Notes: a model not told the origin generated them from the letters alone. 64,000 nucleotides of DNA from Candidula unifasciata (GCA_905116865.2 CAJHNH020008570.1:270820-334819); one strand, 5' to 3'; counted from the stretch's first letter, positions 22,335 to 32,984 are shown. Numbers and translations: made by a program.

Positions 22335-22640
22335 TGCGTGTTCTCGATGCATGGCATCCGCCACGAGTGCTAGATGTCCTGGGTTCAGGCCCCGGGGAAT
22401 CCTTCGATTTTTTCACTTAGACTTCTAGTACTTTTCCCCTGGTCTCTGTGTAGTGAGATCGGACGCCTGTGTGCATTGTTGCGAACGTAAAAAAATCCCT
22501 TGGCAGTTGGAAATTGAAAAAAGTAGCCTAAAGGCGCTACCTGGGCAAAATTTGGAGTTAAAAATCTACCCAAAACTATTTCAGGATCCTCGCCGGTGCA
22601 ACGGAGTTCGTTCGCTGCGCTGAGATTTTTCGCACTCAGG
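22335..22640 (+). mobile_element. SINE-G candidate (tRNA-headed)
   Basis: Head-like TGGCATCCGCCACGAGTGCT and CTGGGTTCAGGCCCCGGGG (B-box-like), followed by a body with CACTTAGACTTC and GCGCTACCTGGGCAAAATTT. Only one copy is visible here, so repeat status is inferred from the tRNA-like head. Confidence 0.45.
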
Positions 22641-22714
22641 CTTGAGTCTGAAGTAGAACGTAGAGCACTTATGGGTTAATGCCCTTGTGCCATGATGTGG
22701 ATCTGTTGCAAAAA

Positions 22715-22952
22715 CCTAAAAGGTTAGTTGCGTTCCCTTTACAGGACGTTACAGAACCAACCCCAACAGCCCCTGGCTGGTGGTTTTTCTAGGCAAATTT
22801 ACTTCCAGTAGTTTGCCATTGCTTTCTGGACGGTCGGCTTTCTTGATACCACTGTCGAAACCAATGCAAGGCGCATGGCCTGCAGCTGGGATCGAACCGA
22901 AATCCCGGCATTACGAAGCGTTCGCATCGACTTAGCCACTGAGCCGACTTAC
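22715..22952 (-). mobile_element. SINE-D copy, full length
   Basis: Read on the - strand: GTCGGCTCAGTGGCTAAGTC (A-box region), GGTTCGATCCC (perfect B box, 22889-22899 approximately), then GCCATGCGCCTTGCATTGG, AAAGCAATGGCAAACTACTG and GGTTGGTTCTGTAACGTCC. Strong evidence for a tRNA-derived SINE. Confidence 0.85.
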
Positions 22953-22964
22953 AAACCTAAACCT

Positions 22965-23257
22965 ATGAGAAATAGAAGAGCGGACTACTAAGCAAATAAC
23001 ATTCGCCTGAAGAACCGAAGTTTGTGGGTTCTAGTCCTGACAACGCCGGGTTATTATTTTCTAAATGACCTTGATTCCCCGGTCTGCCTAGCGTTAACTG
23101 GGTATCGCTTAACGTTCTGTAAAGTAACAGCGGCCGACGTGTTGTTGATTGCATAATCGACCTATTGCCGATTAAACTATTTAAAAAAAAAGGTCTAGCC
23201 CTATACGCCCTGAATATATCCGAAGGCGCGGAAAAGGGTCCTTTACTTTACTTAATA
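22965..23257 (+). mobile_element. SINE-B copy, full length but diverged
   Basis: Head with GAAGAACCGAAGTTTGTGGG and TTCTAGTCCTGAC, body ATGACCTTGATTCCCCGGTC, then AGGTCTAGCCCTATACGCCC and CGCGGAAAAGGGTCCTTTAC. Confidence 0.75.
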
Positions 23258-23267
23258 AAGATCTGGA

Positions 23268-23460
23268 ATAATACAGATTATCCGGATAACAAGAGGCAGG
23301 GGAAGACCAAGAAGAAGATGGATTGAAGGAGTCACGGACAACTTGAGACTTCATAACATCACGGCATATGAAGCGACTGAGCGCGCCCTGGCTCGGTTGC
23401 CGATCATCTGATAGACTGCGACGCCTAGCGGCACAAGCAGATTTTGACAAAAGAAAGAAG
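23268..23460 (+). pseudogene. LINE ORF C-terminal scrap
   Basis: Reads GRGRPRRRWIEGVTDNLRLH then ATERALARLP before a stop. The G.GRP..RW...V..DL motif marks the end of many non-LTR ORFs. Confidence 0.6.
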
Positions 23461-23637
23461 AATATCCGGATACAGGATACACTTATAAGGAAAATAAAAA
23501 CTAGATCGAGGCAGCTATCAGAGCCTAACAAACACTCCCCATTCAGAACACAATTGCAAAGACCCAATCAGGTGGCCAACACCAGTTCCATTGTCTTATG
23601 CTGTTGAGATTGTTGGTGAATCTTGTGTGTTAAAAGT

Positions 23638-23875
23638 TTTTAAAAAGTTAGTTGTGTATTCTTTACAGGACATTGCAGAACCAACCCCAGCATTTTTTGG
23701 CTTCTGTAGTTTTATTAGGCAAATTTATGTTCAGTAGTTTGCCATTGCTCTCTGGACGGTCGGCTTCTCGATACAGCTGTCGAAACCAATGCAAGGCGCA
23801 AAGCCCGTAGCTGGGATTGAACCCGGTACCACAGCATTTCGAAGCGCGTTCGCAACTCCTAAGCCACAGAAAACA
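23638..23875 (-). mobile_element. SINE-D copy
   Basis: TATTCTTTACAGGACATTGC, GTTCAGTAGTTTGCCATTGC, CAATGCAAGGCGCAAAGCCC and GGATTGAACCCGGTACC match 22715-22952. The A-box end is decayed. Confidence 0.8.
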
Positions 23876-23885
23876 ATAAAAGTCA

Positions 23886-24157
23886 AGTAAAGTAAAGGTC
23901 TCTTTTCCACGCCTTAGGCGTATAGGGCATATAGGGCTAGACCTATATTTTTGTATATCAATCGGCACACGAAGGGTGATGTGGTCAGCATCACGCCGGC
24001 TGCTTTTACTTCCCGGGACTGCACCCTGTACCCTTTAAGGCTGGGTCGACCTGGGTGTCAAGGTAATTTTGAAAAAACAGACCTACTACACCAGGGGGCG
24101 AACCCACGACTTTCCGATCCGCACGCGAGCGTCTAGCCGCTATGCCAAGGCGACTCC
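23886..24157 (-). mobile_element. SINE-B copy, full length
   Basis: TCTCTTTTCCACGCCTTAGG, GGGCTAGACCTATATTTTTG, CATCACGCCGGCTGC, GGCTGGGTCGACCTGG, then head GCGAACCCACGACTTTCCGA and GCGTCTAGCCGCTATGCC. Confidence 0.85.
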
Positions 24158-24351
24158 CCAGAAAACAATATACTGCTATTTAATTATCTTTTCAAGTGCA
24201 GCTGCAGACATGAATCCTATTTTTTTATTTTTTTTTATTTTAATCGCGGGGAAGATATGCCCAGATCTTACATGACACATGAAATCAATGGAATCGATCG
24301 TGTATGGGAAATTATGAATATTGCAATGATAAGAAGCAACTGGGGATTTAA

Positions 24352-24560
24352 GTTGTGGTGGTCTGGCCGAGTGGTTACATCTTCGGGCCCTTATGCGGGA
24401 GACCCGAGTTCGAACCCGAGTGAGAGGATTCAGTTTTTATATAAACATCCTGAATTGCACAGTCCGTGGCGACAGCACAAGCGGTGCAGCCCTGAATGCT
24501 TAGGCTTGCGACCCCTTTTCTACGCCGCCCCCAAAACTTGTAAACACAGACAGCTATAAA
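24352..24560 (+). mobile_element. SINE-A copy with intact B box
   Basis: GGTCTGGCCGAGTGGTTACA (A-box region) and GAGACCCGAGTTCGAACCCG (B box). Body GCACAGTCCGTGGCGACAGC and GCCCTGAATGCTTAGGC. The best-preserved head of this family in the window. Confidence 0.82.
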
Positions 24561-25044
24561 GATGAGAAATGAACAAGCAAACAGAGGTGCCGGTTCTGTA
24601 CAACTAGGTGGAGAATTGATGCATAACCATGCAGATGTGATGAAAGTCCGGTGGAAGTAAACGTTGGAGGGGAAAGAGGACAATACGGGCGAGAGAACAG
24701 AATGCATAGTTCTGAACCACCGAGTGGTGAACTGATGCACGGTAAGGCAGATGTTGTAACAGGGTGACCAAATTATCTTGAGCTGAAAACGGGACATAAC
24801 ACTAGTATTCCTCGCCAAAACGGGACATTCCTCTAAAAGTCTTGGCCGATAACGACGAGACATCCCAAGCAATTCAATTTACCGTTCCCCACCCCTCTTT
24901 TTTTCCTAGGTCACCAAGGTAAAAGAGTTAATTACTAGCTCCACAATGGTACAAAAATCCCAACCCTTGTGGCCAAGAAATAAACGAAACATTATGCACT
25001 TTACCTGTACTGAAAAGAAATAATGAAAATTATTATCAAAACAT
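24561..25044. other. no recognised feature
   Basis: Words such as GGTGGAGAATTGATGCA and GTGGTGAACTGATGCACG recur about 120 bp apart (24605 and 24725), suggesting an old duplication. No coding evidence. Confidence 0.4.
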
Positions 25045-25275
25045 TAAAAAGGTTGTTGCGTATCCTTTACAGGACGTTGCAGAACCAACCCTAACAGCCC
25101 CTGGTTGTTGTGTGGTTTCTCTAGGCAAATTTACGCCCAGTAGTTTGCCATTGCTTTCTTGATACCACTGTCGAAACCAACGCAAGGCGCATTGCCCGAA
25201 GCTGGGATCAAACCCGGCATCCCGGCATTACGAAGCGAAGTGTTTGCATCGACTTAGCCACAGAGCCGACATCAA
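25045..25275 (-). mobile_element. SINE-D copy, full length
   Basis: GTATCCTTTACAGGACGTTG, CCCAGTAGTTTGCCATTGC, AACGCAAGGCGCATTGCCC, GGGATCAAACCCGGCATC and CATCGACTTAGCCACAGAGC. Confidence 0.85.
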
Positions 25276-25356
25276 CACATTACAGACATTAAAATTTAAA
25301 ACTATTAAATTTAATGAGATCTATTGATATTACCATGGGTATAATTTCTATTCTCG

Positions 25357-25428
25357 AATTTATATATATGTGTGTGTATATATATATATATATATAGCTA
25401 TATATATTATATATATATATATTATATA

Positions 25429-25462
<34 letters not shown>
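25357..25462. repeat. (TA)n array
   Basis: TA dinucleotides with GT and CT interruptions. The left end of the Helitron begins within it. Confidence 0.93.
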
Positions 25463-25466
<4 letters not shown>

Positions 25467-26142
25467 CAATGTTTGTGTGTTTTGTTTGCCCCCTACAGAC
25501 TCGGAAACTACTGAACCGATTTAGCTGAAATTTTCAGGATATGTTTGCTTTGATACCGGATGTTGAACCATCATCGTTTGAAATTTAACCTGTCACTGTT
25601 AGAGATAGGTGACCACAATTTAAGCCATAATATTTGAAACTAATATTTATAATTTTAGTGATTTCTAATTATAGCCACGTTAGTAATTGCGCATGCGCCG
25701 ACGTAGTCAGAACGCAAGTCTTCCGCCATTCGCCGACGAGTTACGTGCAGCCAACGCCTTCTCTAATACATAGAGTAGGTCGAGGTACCGCAAACAAGAC
25801 TATCCCTATATTTGCCACAATAACCATATTAAACACGATTTCTATTTTCTGTTTTTTTTTTCCGAAACAACCTTCGATGGGAGGGTGGGGGGGGGGGGGG
25901 GGGGGGTAATCAAGGACTATCTCGACGTCGGCGCAGACATTTACTGCGACATTAACTTCATTAACCGTGTTAGACACGTGCGATTTTCTATTGTTGTGCG
26001 TTGATTAATATATCTGGAGTATCTGTCTACGAGAAAACAATTGCCTGCGGGTTTGAATTGTGTTTTTAATCAGGAACACAGTAGTTAGGGACACACACCT
26101 CTAATAGTGAGTTCTCTTTTCGTTTATCCGATTAAGTGGCTG

Positions 26143-26325
26143 CTTGGTCGAATTGGTTAGAACACTGGGTTTCTGTGCGGGAGACCTGGGTTCGAATCAT
26201 CCGCAGTAGTTAATTTTTTTTTTCCCCCCGGACTAAAATAATATCCTCATCTGCTCTCGTCGTGGTGACAGCACTAGCCATGTTGCCCTTAATATTGAAA
26301 AAAAAAAAAAAGACAAGTACAATGG
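26143..26325 (+). mobile_element. SINE-A nested in the Helitron
   Basis: TGGTCGAATTGG matches the Pol III A-box consensus and GGTTCGAATCA is one base from a B box. Body CGTCGTGGTGACAGCACTAG. It inserted after, or moved with, the Helitron. Confidence 0.8.
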
Positions 26326-26689
26326 TAAACCATTTGATAAGTAAATTGACCATTTCGCATACTTATGATTGCATTTTTAAACTTTCCGATTGCATGGTTA
26401 CGCTGAAATTTATAGATTTTAATAATTTATTTTTCATTTAGATTTAGTTATTTCATTTGCGTTGGAATTTTCAAGCTGTGCTGTTTACCATGGCGTTCAT
26501 TTCCTAATTGTGGTGTTTTTTTCCTGTGTTTCATTTGCTTTTCAAGTGTTTTTTTTTTTCTCTCCCAACTACTCAATGAGGGAAGAGTGTTACGTCGGTG
26601 AATTTGGGGGGGGGGGGGGGGTCAAACTATTTTACTGAGAGAGCTTCAAGTCACAGTAACTGCTTTAGCCACTTAAAGTAGCCGAGCAG

Positions 26690-26890
26690 CAGTAATAGTT
26701 GTGGTTGGGCTGTTACACCATAGTGTTCTCATGTGAAGACCGCCGGTTAAAGGTTATGGCGTTCTTCTGTCGGCAAGTGAAATATACATCCTACCTGACC
26801 AGTCTGTGGCGACAGCACTAGCATGGATGCGGAACCAAATCTTCTGGCTCACGACTCTCTGTCTACTCCGATGGTAACACAGATAGCAGT
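26690..26890 (+). mobile_element. SINE-A copy, decayed head
   Basis: ACCAGTCTGTGGCGACAGCA and TCTTCTGGCTCACGACTC match the SINE-A body. The tRNA-like part is eroded. Confidence 0.65.
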
Positions 26891-27660
26891 GACATTATTT
26901 TAGTAGTTGTACTGGTACTAAAGGATGATGTGGTAAATATTACACTAGCCCCATCTACTACCTATTACAATTCCTTCCTGCTCCCCATTTTAGTCCAGAT
27001 GGACAGGGATGTCAATGTCAGTTACAGCAACAAAAAATATCGCCAGGTAATGATTTTCAAATATTTCGAAGAGGGAGAGAGCAGTAGTCGGTGGAAAGGG
27101 AAGGGAACGGGGGTAATGACTTAAATTTAAGAGAAACTTAATAGAGCTATTACACGTGATTTTCAAGTTCTCATTACCTAATTTGTTTATATTTTACTAA
27201 CTCTACCTCCGCTTTTCTATTTTTCTATGGACTTACTTTGTTATTTACAAGTACAATCTGTAGCTTTACTTCCGTCTCCTATAAAAATACAAACAGCTTT
27301 AGCATGTGATAACCAAATAACCCATTTTTTTTACCGTGCTAATAGCACCATTTAAACGACCACTAATATAAAGACACAATTATATGGTGCGTGTTCTAAA
27401 GTTGGAAAACCAGACTATCTCTATATAAATGTGCAGAGAATGATTGCGACATTAACTATATTAGACAAGGTGCGATTTCCATTGTCTTCTTTTCCAAAAA
27501 AACCTTTGATGAGGGAGAGGGTAGATAGGTGGATTTAGTTGGTGGGGTGGGGGAGGGGTGGATGGGATCTCAAAGACTATCTCTATATCTAAGCAGACAA
27601 TGATTGTATTAGACACGTGCGATTTTATATTTTCTTTCATTTCCATTTAGCCAATACTTA

Positions 27661-27694
27661 GCCACAGCAACACGCGTGGCCGGGGTACAGCTAG
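27661..27694 (+). other. Helitron 3' hairpin and CTAG terminus
   Basis: GCCAC (27661-27665) can pair with GTGGC (27676-27680) around a 10-base loop. Ten bases later the element ends in CTAG. A GC-rich hairpin about 10 bases from CTRR is the standard Helitron terminator; this stem is short. Confidence 0.65.
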
Positions 27695-27782
<88 letters not shown>

Positions 27783-27786
27783 ATAT
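27695..27786. repeat. (TA)n array
   Basis: TA repeats between the Helitron end and the MITE; the counterpart lies right of the MITE at 28473-28492. Confidence 0.93.
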
Positions 27787-27788
27787 GG

Positions 27789-28472
27789 AGGAGTGTAACG
27801 AATATTCGCTTCGTTTCGCTTCGGTTCGGACGCGAATAGTGGACCTATTGGCTATTCGGTATTAGGCCGAATAGTTGCGGTCGGGCCCAATACGAATAGT
27901 TGTTATCTTACACCCACTTCTGCATACATGGCCTTAATACTGACAACACCGAACGATAGGTTTTGTTGAAAGCTAATGCAACTTTCATGCATTAACTCAG
28001 CTGTCAGTGATAATTTCCAAGTTTAGTTACTTGTTATAATACTTAGGATTCTTTCCTTCCTAGTTATTAGTTACCACAGACTCGCTGAAGGATGCAAACA
28101 TAAAATGTTTTTAAATGTTTACTATTCTATACGAATACTAACTAGACAGGGAAAGAATATAAACTCCAGCCACATCCAAGTGATGAAAATCAAACGAACG
28201 GAAACATATTAGTACTTGTTTGCAAACTTCAAATGCTCCAACATGCTGAGAGAAGAAATACAATCTAGAATACAATCTAGAAATAAAGTATACTATGCCC
28301 TTCAACATCTGATAAAGTCAAAGTGTCTTTCTCGCAACACAGAGATTAAAATATTTTTTTTAATATATATATTTTATACACTATATACTATTCGTATTCG
28401 TATTCGGCCGAATAGTTGGTCCTATTATTCGTATTCGGCCGACTAGTGAAAATCACTATTCGGTACAGCACT
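27789..28472. mobile_element. hAT-like MITE
   Basis: Ends form imperfect terminal inverted repeats: AGGAGTGTAACGAATA (27789-27804) against the reverse complement of 28457-28472, 12 of 16 matches. Subterminal ATTCG/CGAATA motifs repeat at both ends, a look common to hAT-type non-autonomous elements. It sits in (TA)n, which makes the target duplication ambiguous. No transposase. Confidence 0.55.
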
Positions 28473-28584
28473 TATATATATATATATATATACACACACA
28501 AATGACATTTTCTAATTGTGAGTACTGACTGGACGGTCCATAAACGTGGATACATCGGGACTGCCCTGGTCAAAACTGGACATG

Positions 28585-28690
28585 TGGCAGCGGTTCTCAG
28601 CCTGTGAAATCGGACGTGTTCAGCCTAAATACTCAAATATCGCAGCCTAGCTGTAAATCATGACACAATATTTTAATGGCGAAGAAAGAA
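28585..28690 (+). mobile_element. SINE-E2 tail
   Basis: GAAATCGGACGTGTTCAGCC and ATATCGCAGCCTAGCTGTAA, ending GGCGAAGAAAGAAGAG. Confidence 0.5.
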
Positions 28691-28914
28691 GAGAAAGGAA
28701 GCGATTACAAGGGGATCGCGTAAATATCTAAGGGTTACAGTAGAGTTCGGACGAACATCTAATCAGATTACATCTAGTATTATTAACATTAAAACTCTGG
28801 CTGCTGAAGACAGAGACGGATCATCTATGAGAATGTCACGAGAGCTATTTTATCGATTCTTTCACCTAGGAGAAGCTAGAGAAAGAGGAGAAGGAGAAAT
28901 AAAAAAGAAGGGGG

Positions 28915-29003
28915 GGGAAGAAGAAGAAGAAGAAGAAGAAGAAGAAGAAGAAGAAGAAGAAGAAGAAGAAGAAGAAGAAGAAGAAGAAGAAGAAGAAGAA
29001 GAA
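28915..29003. repeat. (GAA)n microsatellite
   Basis: Pure GAA run. The poly-Glu open frame over it (28827-29057) is a repeat artefact. Confidence 0.95.
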
Positions 29004-29711
29004 CTTAAGCATATAGAGAGTATAGTTAATATTACCATGGTAGAGAGAATAGGGTAGAAAAAAAGAGAGACGAAAAGAGAGAGATAGACTAACTAGAGGA
29101 CTCTGTGGGCAGTGCGTCTACAATATTGCAAATATCAGGAAAAGTACAAAACCGAACGAAAAGTAGATCAGAAAGCCCGACACGATCGGTACATCCGATA
29201 TATGAGCTGTCTTGTCAACCAGTGAAAGTTGAAAAGTAAAGGATATTGGTGGTCTGATATTTGATGACCGTGAGGATAAACTAACTCATAAATATGTACC
29301 ACATAACCGCACTGTTCCAACTGGTTTACAAAAACGTGACCTTGGAGTTCATATACAAAGCGTGAAAACCGTGATCTTTACATTGTTTTACTTTAAAACG
29401 AGAATTAGGAGTGGGTCCGGCAAGCAGGGATGGAAGAGAGGAGAACGACCTGTGTATAAAATCTGTGTTATACGGGGACAGTTAGCATCTACAGCTTAAG
29501 ACATTCGCTGCAGGAGACGGAGCATCTATATTTATGATTGGTGTGCTATTGTGTCGATTCTTTAATCAGTTTACTCTTTTTTTTTCAAATCGCAAGTACT
29601 CGTGGGCTTCAATTTGTGATTGTCAAGAAAAATGGGAAAGTCATTTCGAAAATGGGAGAAGCGAACAAGGCACTTCTTCTCGAGGCAGTTGATAGTGGTA
29701 AACTTATTAGT
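29004..29711. other. no firm gene; element H scrap and one short open segment
   Basis: AAAACCGAACGAAAAGTAGA at about 29146-29166 is an element H start. At about 29590-29715 an open segment reads TRGLQFVIVKKNGKV, ISKMGEANKALLLEAVDSGK, which has protein-like composition but no family I recognise and no clear splice sites. Confidence 0.4.
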
Positions 29712-30010
29712 GTAGTAAGTAAAGTAAGTAAAGATCCCTTTTCATGCATTTAGGCACATTCGGCATATGGGAAGAGCACGAATATTTTTGCAGACCAATC
29801 GGCACTAGGTGGGTAATGTGGTCAGCATTACGCCGGCCGTCTTTACTTCCCCATGACTTTTATCCTGGTACTCATTTCAGGCTTGGACGACCTGCGACGC
29901 CCCATACCATGATAAAAATCCACGCAGCCAGCAGTGGGTTTCGATCGCGGTACGTTGGAATTACGAATCGGACTCGCAATGCCCAAGCCACGGACGCCAC
30001 TTTATTAGTG
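29712..30010 (-). mobile_element. SINE-B2 copy
   Basis: Left half as SINE-B (AGATCCCTTTTCATGCATTT, CCAATCGGCACTAGGTGGGT, CATTACGCCGGCCGTC). The right half differs: CCATACCATGATAAAAATCC, CAGCAGTGGGTTTCGATCGC, GACTCGCAATGCCCAAGCCA. The same variant is at 38555-38805 and 41915-42195, so this is a distinct tRNA head on a shared tail. Confidence 0.78.
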
Positions 30011-30412
30011 AAGTGACATATGATTAATTGCATGTGCTGCTATCGATCTGTTGTAACTATGCTTCCATCGACGATGAACTGCGTGTCTAGTGTCAGACTA
30101 TTTGCTTAGGCACTTCTGATGGCTGTCTTATGCATTTAATCCGTGTGTATGCTAACGACAAAGACTGTTGTTTGTGTTTGTTTCACAAGAGACAGCTCTA
30201 GACATTCTGTGTGGTTTCCGTTAGCACAGGAACAGAGCAACTATGGGATGACCTGTTTGCTTTGAAGCTGGAACTTCCATTACCTGATCTTTTGATACGT
30301 ATTAGAGAAATAAGGCACTTCTCCGAATAACCGCCCCAAATTATCTAGGTCAAACACCTACCCTTACAGAGCACAAATAGTTGCATCCATAACCCTTCAA
30401 TTGTTTGAAGAA
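30011..30412. other. no recognised feature
   Basis: Nothing recognised. Confidence 0.5.
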
Positions 30413-30545
30413 AAGATATAAACCCGAACGAAAAGTATATTAGCAAGCTTCCCAATATAACAAATACCAAAAAAAAAAAACGTGAACGTGGCGGCTATTG
30501 AGCCTTCATCAGCACGTATAAATTAAACAATACTACATAGATACA
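30413..30545. mobile_element. element H copy
   Basis: AAACCCGAACGAAAAGTATA, AGCTTCCCAATATAACAAAT, AACGTGGCGGCTATTGAGCC, TTCATCAGCACGTA. On the - strand CTGATGA (30513-30507) followed by the stem AGGCT-CAAT-AGCC resembles half of a hammerhead core. Confidence 0.55.
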
Positions 30546-31285
30546 CAAAGGGTTAGGGATAACCCTCTCCCTAACACCGCCACGAGAATCTGTCACAGCA
30601 GTTCAACAGCGACACTAACAACATCGGACGTCACAGCTGCTAGTTCATCAACTGGTAGAACATTATTGCTGTGTCAGACTTGATGGTCTGCCTGCCATAT
30701 TTGCCGGAAATAAATATATCCTAATTTGCATACCAAGTAAGAGTAGAATTTTGAAGCTAGATAATTCGGAGCCGTTATTAATGGGGAGGGGAATGGGAGG
30801 GGGGGGGGGTGCCGAAAAATTAGATGTAGACCGTTTTTAATGTTGCTATGGACTAGACTCGAGAAGCTTGTGATAACTGGTAATGGTTTCGAAAAAAAAA
30901 ATAGGTGGAGACAAAGATATAGATACCTATATGTTTTGGTCACATGGATGGGACGAGGCAAGAGCACTGTCCTGATCAGTGATTCTGGTAATCCTGTTAG
31001 ATGTCGAAATATAACTGAATGAGCACATCAGAAGGCCACATAATGATTTCGAATACGACCGCAGGTTTAACTGTCAGTTCCCAAGTGAAAATCCTTGCTG
31101 GCACTCTACAGCAAGGAACATTTGAGCAATCAATAACGTTCGCGATACTATTTATATACATTTATTGGCCGGAGAATTTTTGAATGAAATATGTAGATTA
31201 GTTCTCTTATCACAACAAAGACTTGATATATATTGATGGATCGAAAACTAGTGAATTTATTTTGTTTGACGTTTTGTATGGGCAG
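30546..31285. other. no recognised feature; G tract near 30800
   Basis: Nothing coding is recognised. Confidence 0.5.
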
Positions 31286-31385
31286 TTGTTAAAGTTGAAT
31301 ATTTTCTGTTTGAGCGATTGTAACGTTTAATTCTCAATGTTTCAGATCATTGTTGCGTTTTATTCTCATTGTTTCAGTCATTGCG
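31286..31385. repeat. about 32-bp degenerate minisatellite, left part
   Basis: Units like GTTTAATTCTCAATGTTTCA then GATCATTGTTGC. The array continues at 32256 after the LINE fragment. Confidence 0.65.
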
Positions 31386-32255
31386 CAGTAAGAACAAATA
31401 CAGGAATGTCAGAAAGGTTCTACATTAGATCTGGAGTGAGACAAGGCGCCGTTCTATCACCACTAAATCAGCTAACATTAGCGAGGGCGACAACATCGGA
31501 GAATTACTAACTGAATTGCTTTTCGCCGATGACCGGGCAATTAGCAGTACAGCTACAAGAACATATTAATGCATTCCACTCGTAATGGGACAACTAGGAT
31601 ATGAAGATCAACGTAGATAAAACAGAAGTGATGTCATTCTCCAGAAAAGGAAGAACCACCAATATCAAAATTGATGAACACTTGTTAAAGCAGGCAAAGG
31701 ATTTTACATATCTGGGGGGTTTTTTTTTTTCAGAAGACTAAAAAATGAATAAAGGAATCCAACAAACATGTAATAAAGCCAATCAAGTTTTAGGCCAAAT
31801 GGCACCAAATTTTAAATTCAAGCATGTGAATATGAACACTAAAAGAAATATTCCTACCAACGCTCTGCTATCAATGTCAAACATGGACACTATCTTCAGA
31901 AGACAGAAGGAAAATAGTCACGACAGAAATGAAATGTTTACGTATTATGTTAGGAAAGATCGACTTAGAAACCGATAATACCAGGAAGAGAATCGGCACA
32001 GAACCAGTTCTGAACTTAATAGGTAGGCAACAAATGGCTATGTAACAAACAAGATTAGCATCAGACAGGGCCCCACAGAGAGCGATGTTACACAGATACA
32101 ACGGTAACAGACCCAGAGGTCGACCACGCCGAAAATGGACCGCACAAATATGAGAGACACTCAAAAGTACTTTATACGAGGCAAACAGAAAGGCCCCTTC
32201 CAGAAATGTCTTCCTGTCATGATGCCGCGAGGCATTCCGAGAGTAGAGAACACAC
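31385..32255 (+). pseudogene. LINE reverse transcriptase remnant
   Basis: Broken + strand frames carry ordered RT motifs: RSGVRQGAVLSPL (motif with GVRQG..LSP), ELLFADD (catalytic box near 31518-31540), MKINVDKTEVMSFSRKG (K-T-E-V-M motif), AKDFTYLGVFFSE (TYLG motif), then FRRQKENSHDRNEMF and near 32100 GNRPRGRPRRKW (GRP..KW end motif). Frameshifts and stops make it non-functional. Confidence 0.78.
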
Positions 32256-32560
32256 AAGATAGTTTCAGACAATTGTTGTGTTTAATTCTTGTTGTTTCAG
32301 ATTATTGTTACGTTTAATTCTCATGTTTAAAGCTATTGTTACATTCAATTCTCACTTCTAAAGATATTTGTTAGGTTTAACTGACTCTGTTTAAACAACT
32401 GTTTAGTTTCGTTTTTACTGTTTAAGGCACTATTTACGTTTAACTGTCTTTGTTGAAGAAAATTTTCAATTTTTCTTATAATTTAAGGCAATTGTTTCCT
32501 CTAATTCTTACTCTGGCAACTGTTTTCTGTAATTCTCACCGTTGAATACAATAGCTAAAC
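32256..32560. repeat. about 32-bp degenerate minisatellite, right part
   Basis: TGTTTAATTCTTGTTGTTTC, GATTATTGTTACGTTTAATT and further diverged units. Same family as 31286-31385. Confidence 0.65.
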
Positions 32561-32565
32561 TATAT

Positions 32566-32850
32566 AGTCCTGTAAACAATGTACAAAGGAAATGATAGTT
32601 TTGTAAAGAATGGAGAGAGTGAATAACAGTCCTGTAACCGATGTACAGAGAGAGAATAACAGTCATGTAAACGATGTAAGATGGGAATAACAGTCCTGTA
32701 AATGATGTAAAATGGGAATATAATTCCCGTAAACGATGTCCAGAGGGAATAACAGTCCTGTAAACGTTGTAAAAAGGGAATAACAGGCATGTAAACTATG
32801 TTCAGAGGGAATAACAGGCATGTAAACGAATGTACATAAGGAAACACGAA
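32566..32850. repeat. 31-bp minisatellite, about 9 copies
   Basis: Units begin GTAAACGATGTACAGAGGGA and continue ATAACAGTCCT; some units have small length changes. Confidence 0.93.
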
Positions 32851-32984
32851 TGTAGGAGCAGCTGTAGCATAGTGGCTGGTTCTATGACTTTGTTTTGAAT
32901 CCATATCCAGACGGATATTTTTTTTTTTTTTACAAAATAGAACCTGGTCTCTTAGCTGACCTAGCCGGAAATAGTTACCGGAAG

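Larger units (their letters stand above)
25429..27694 (+). mobile_element. non-autonomous Helitron
   Basis: The 5' end is TC (25429-25430) after A. Next comes TA repeat, then AAAATCAATGTTTGTGTGTT and ACTCGGAAACTACTGAACCG, a sequence typical of metazoan Helitron starts. The 3' end is GGGGTACAGCTAG, finishing CTAG at 27691-27694 and followed by T. Insertion between A and T without target duplication is the Helitron rule and is met here. A hairpin lies just upstream of CTAG. No Rep or helicase coding sequence is present, so it needs a partner in trans. Two SINE-A copies and several copies of a roughly 110-bp internal repeat (AGACTATCTC..., ACATTAAC, TTAGACACGTGCGATTT) lie inside. Confidence 0.75.

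Noticed and set aside
24352..24430. Possible functional tRNA gene
   Set aside because: A and B boxes are good, but the cloverleaf pairing is incomplete and the sequence continues into a repeated SINE body; the same holds for the other tRNA-like heads.
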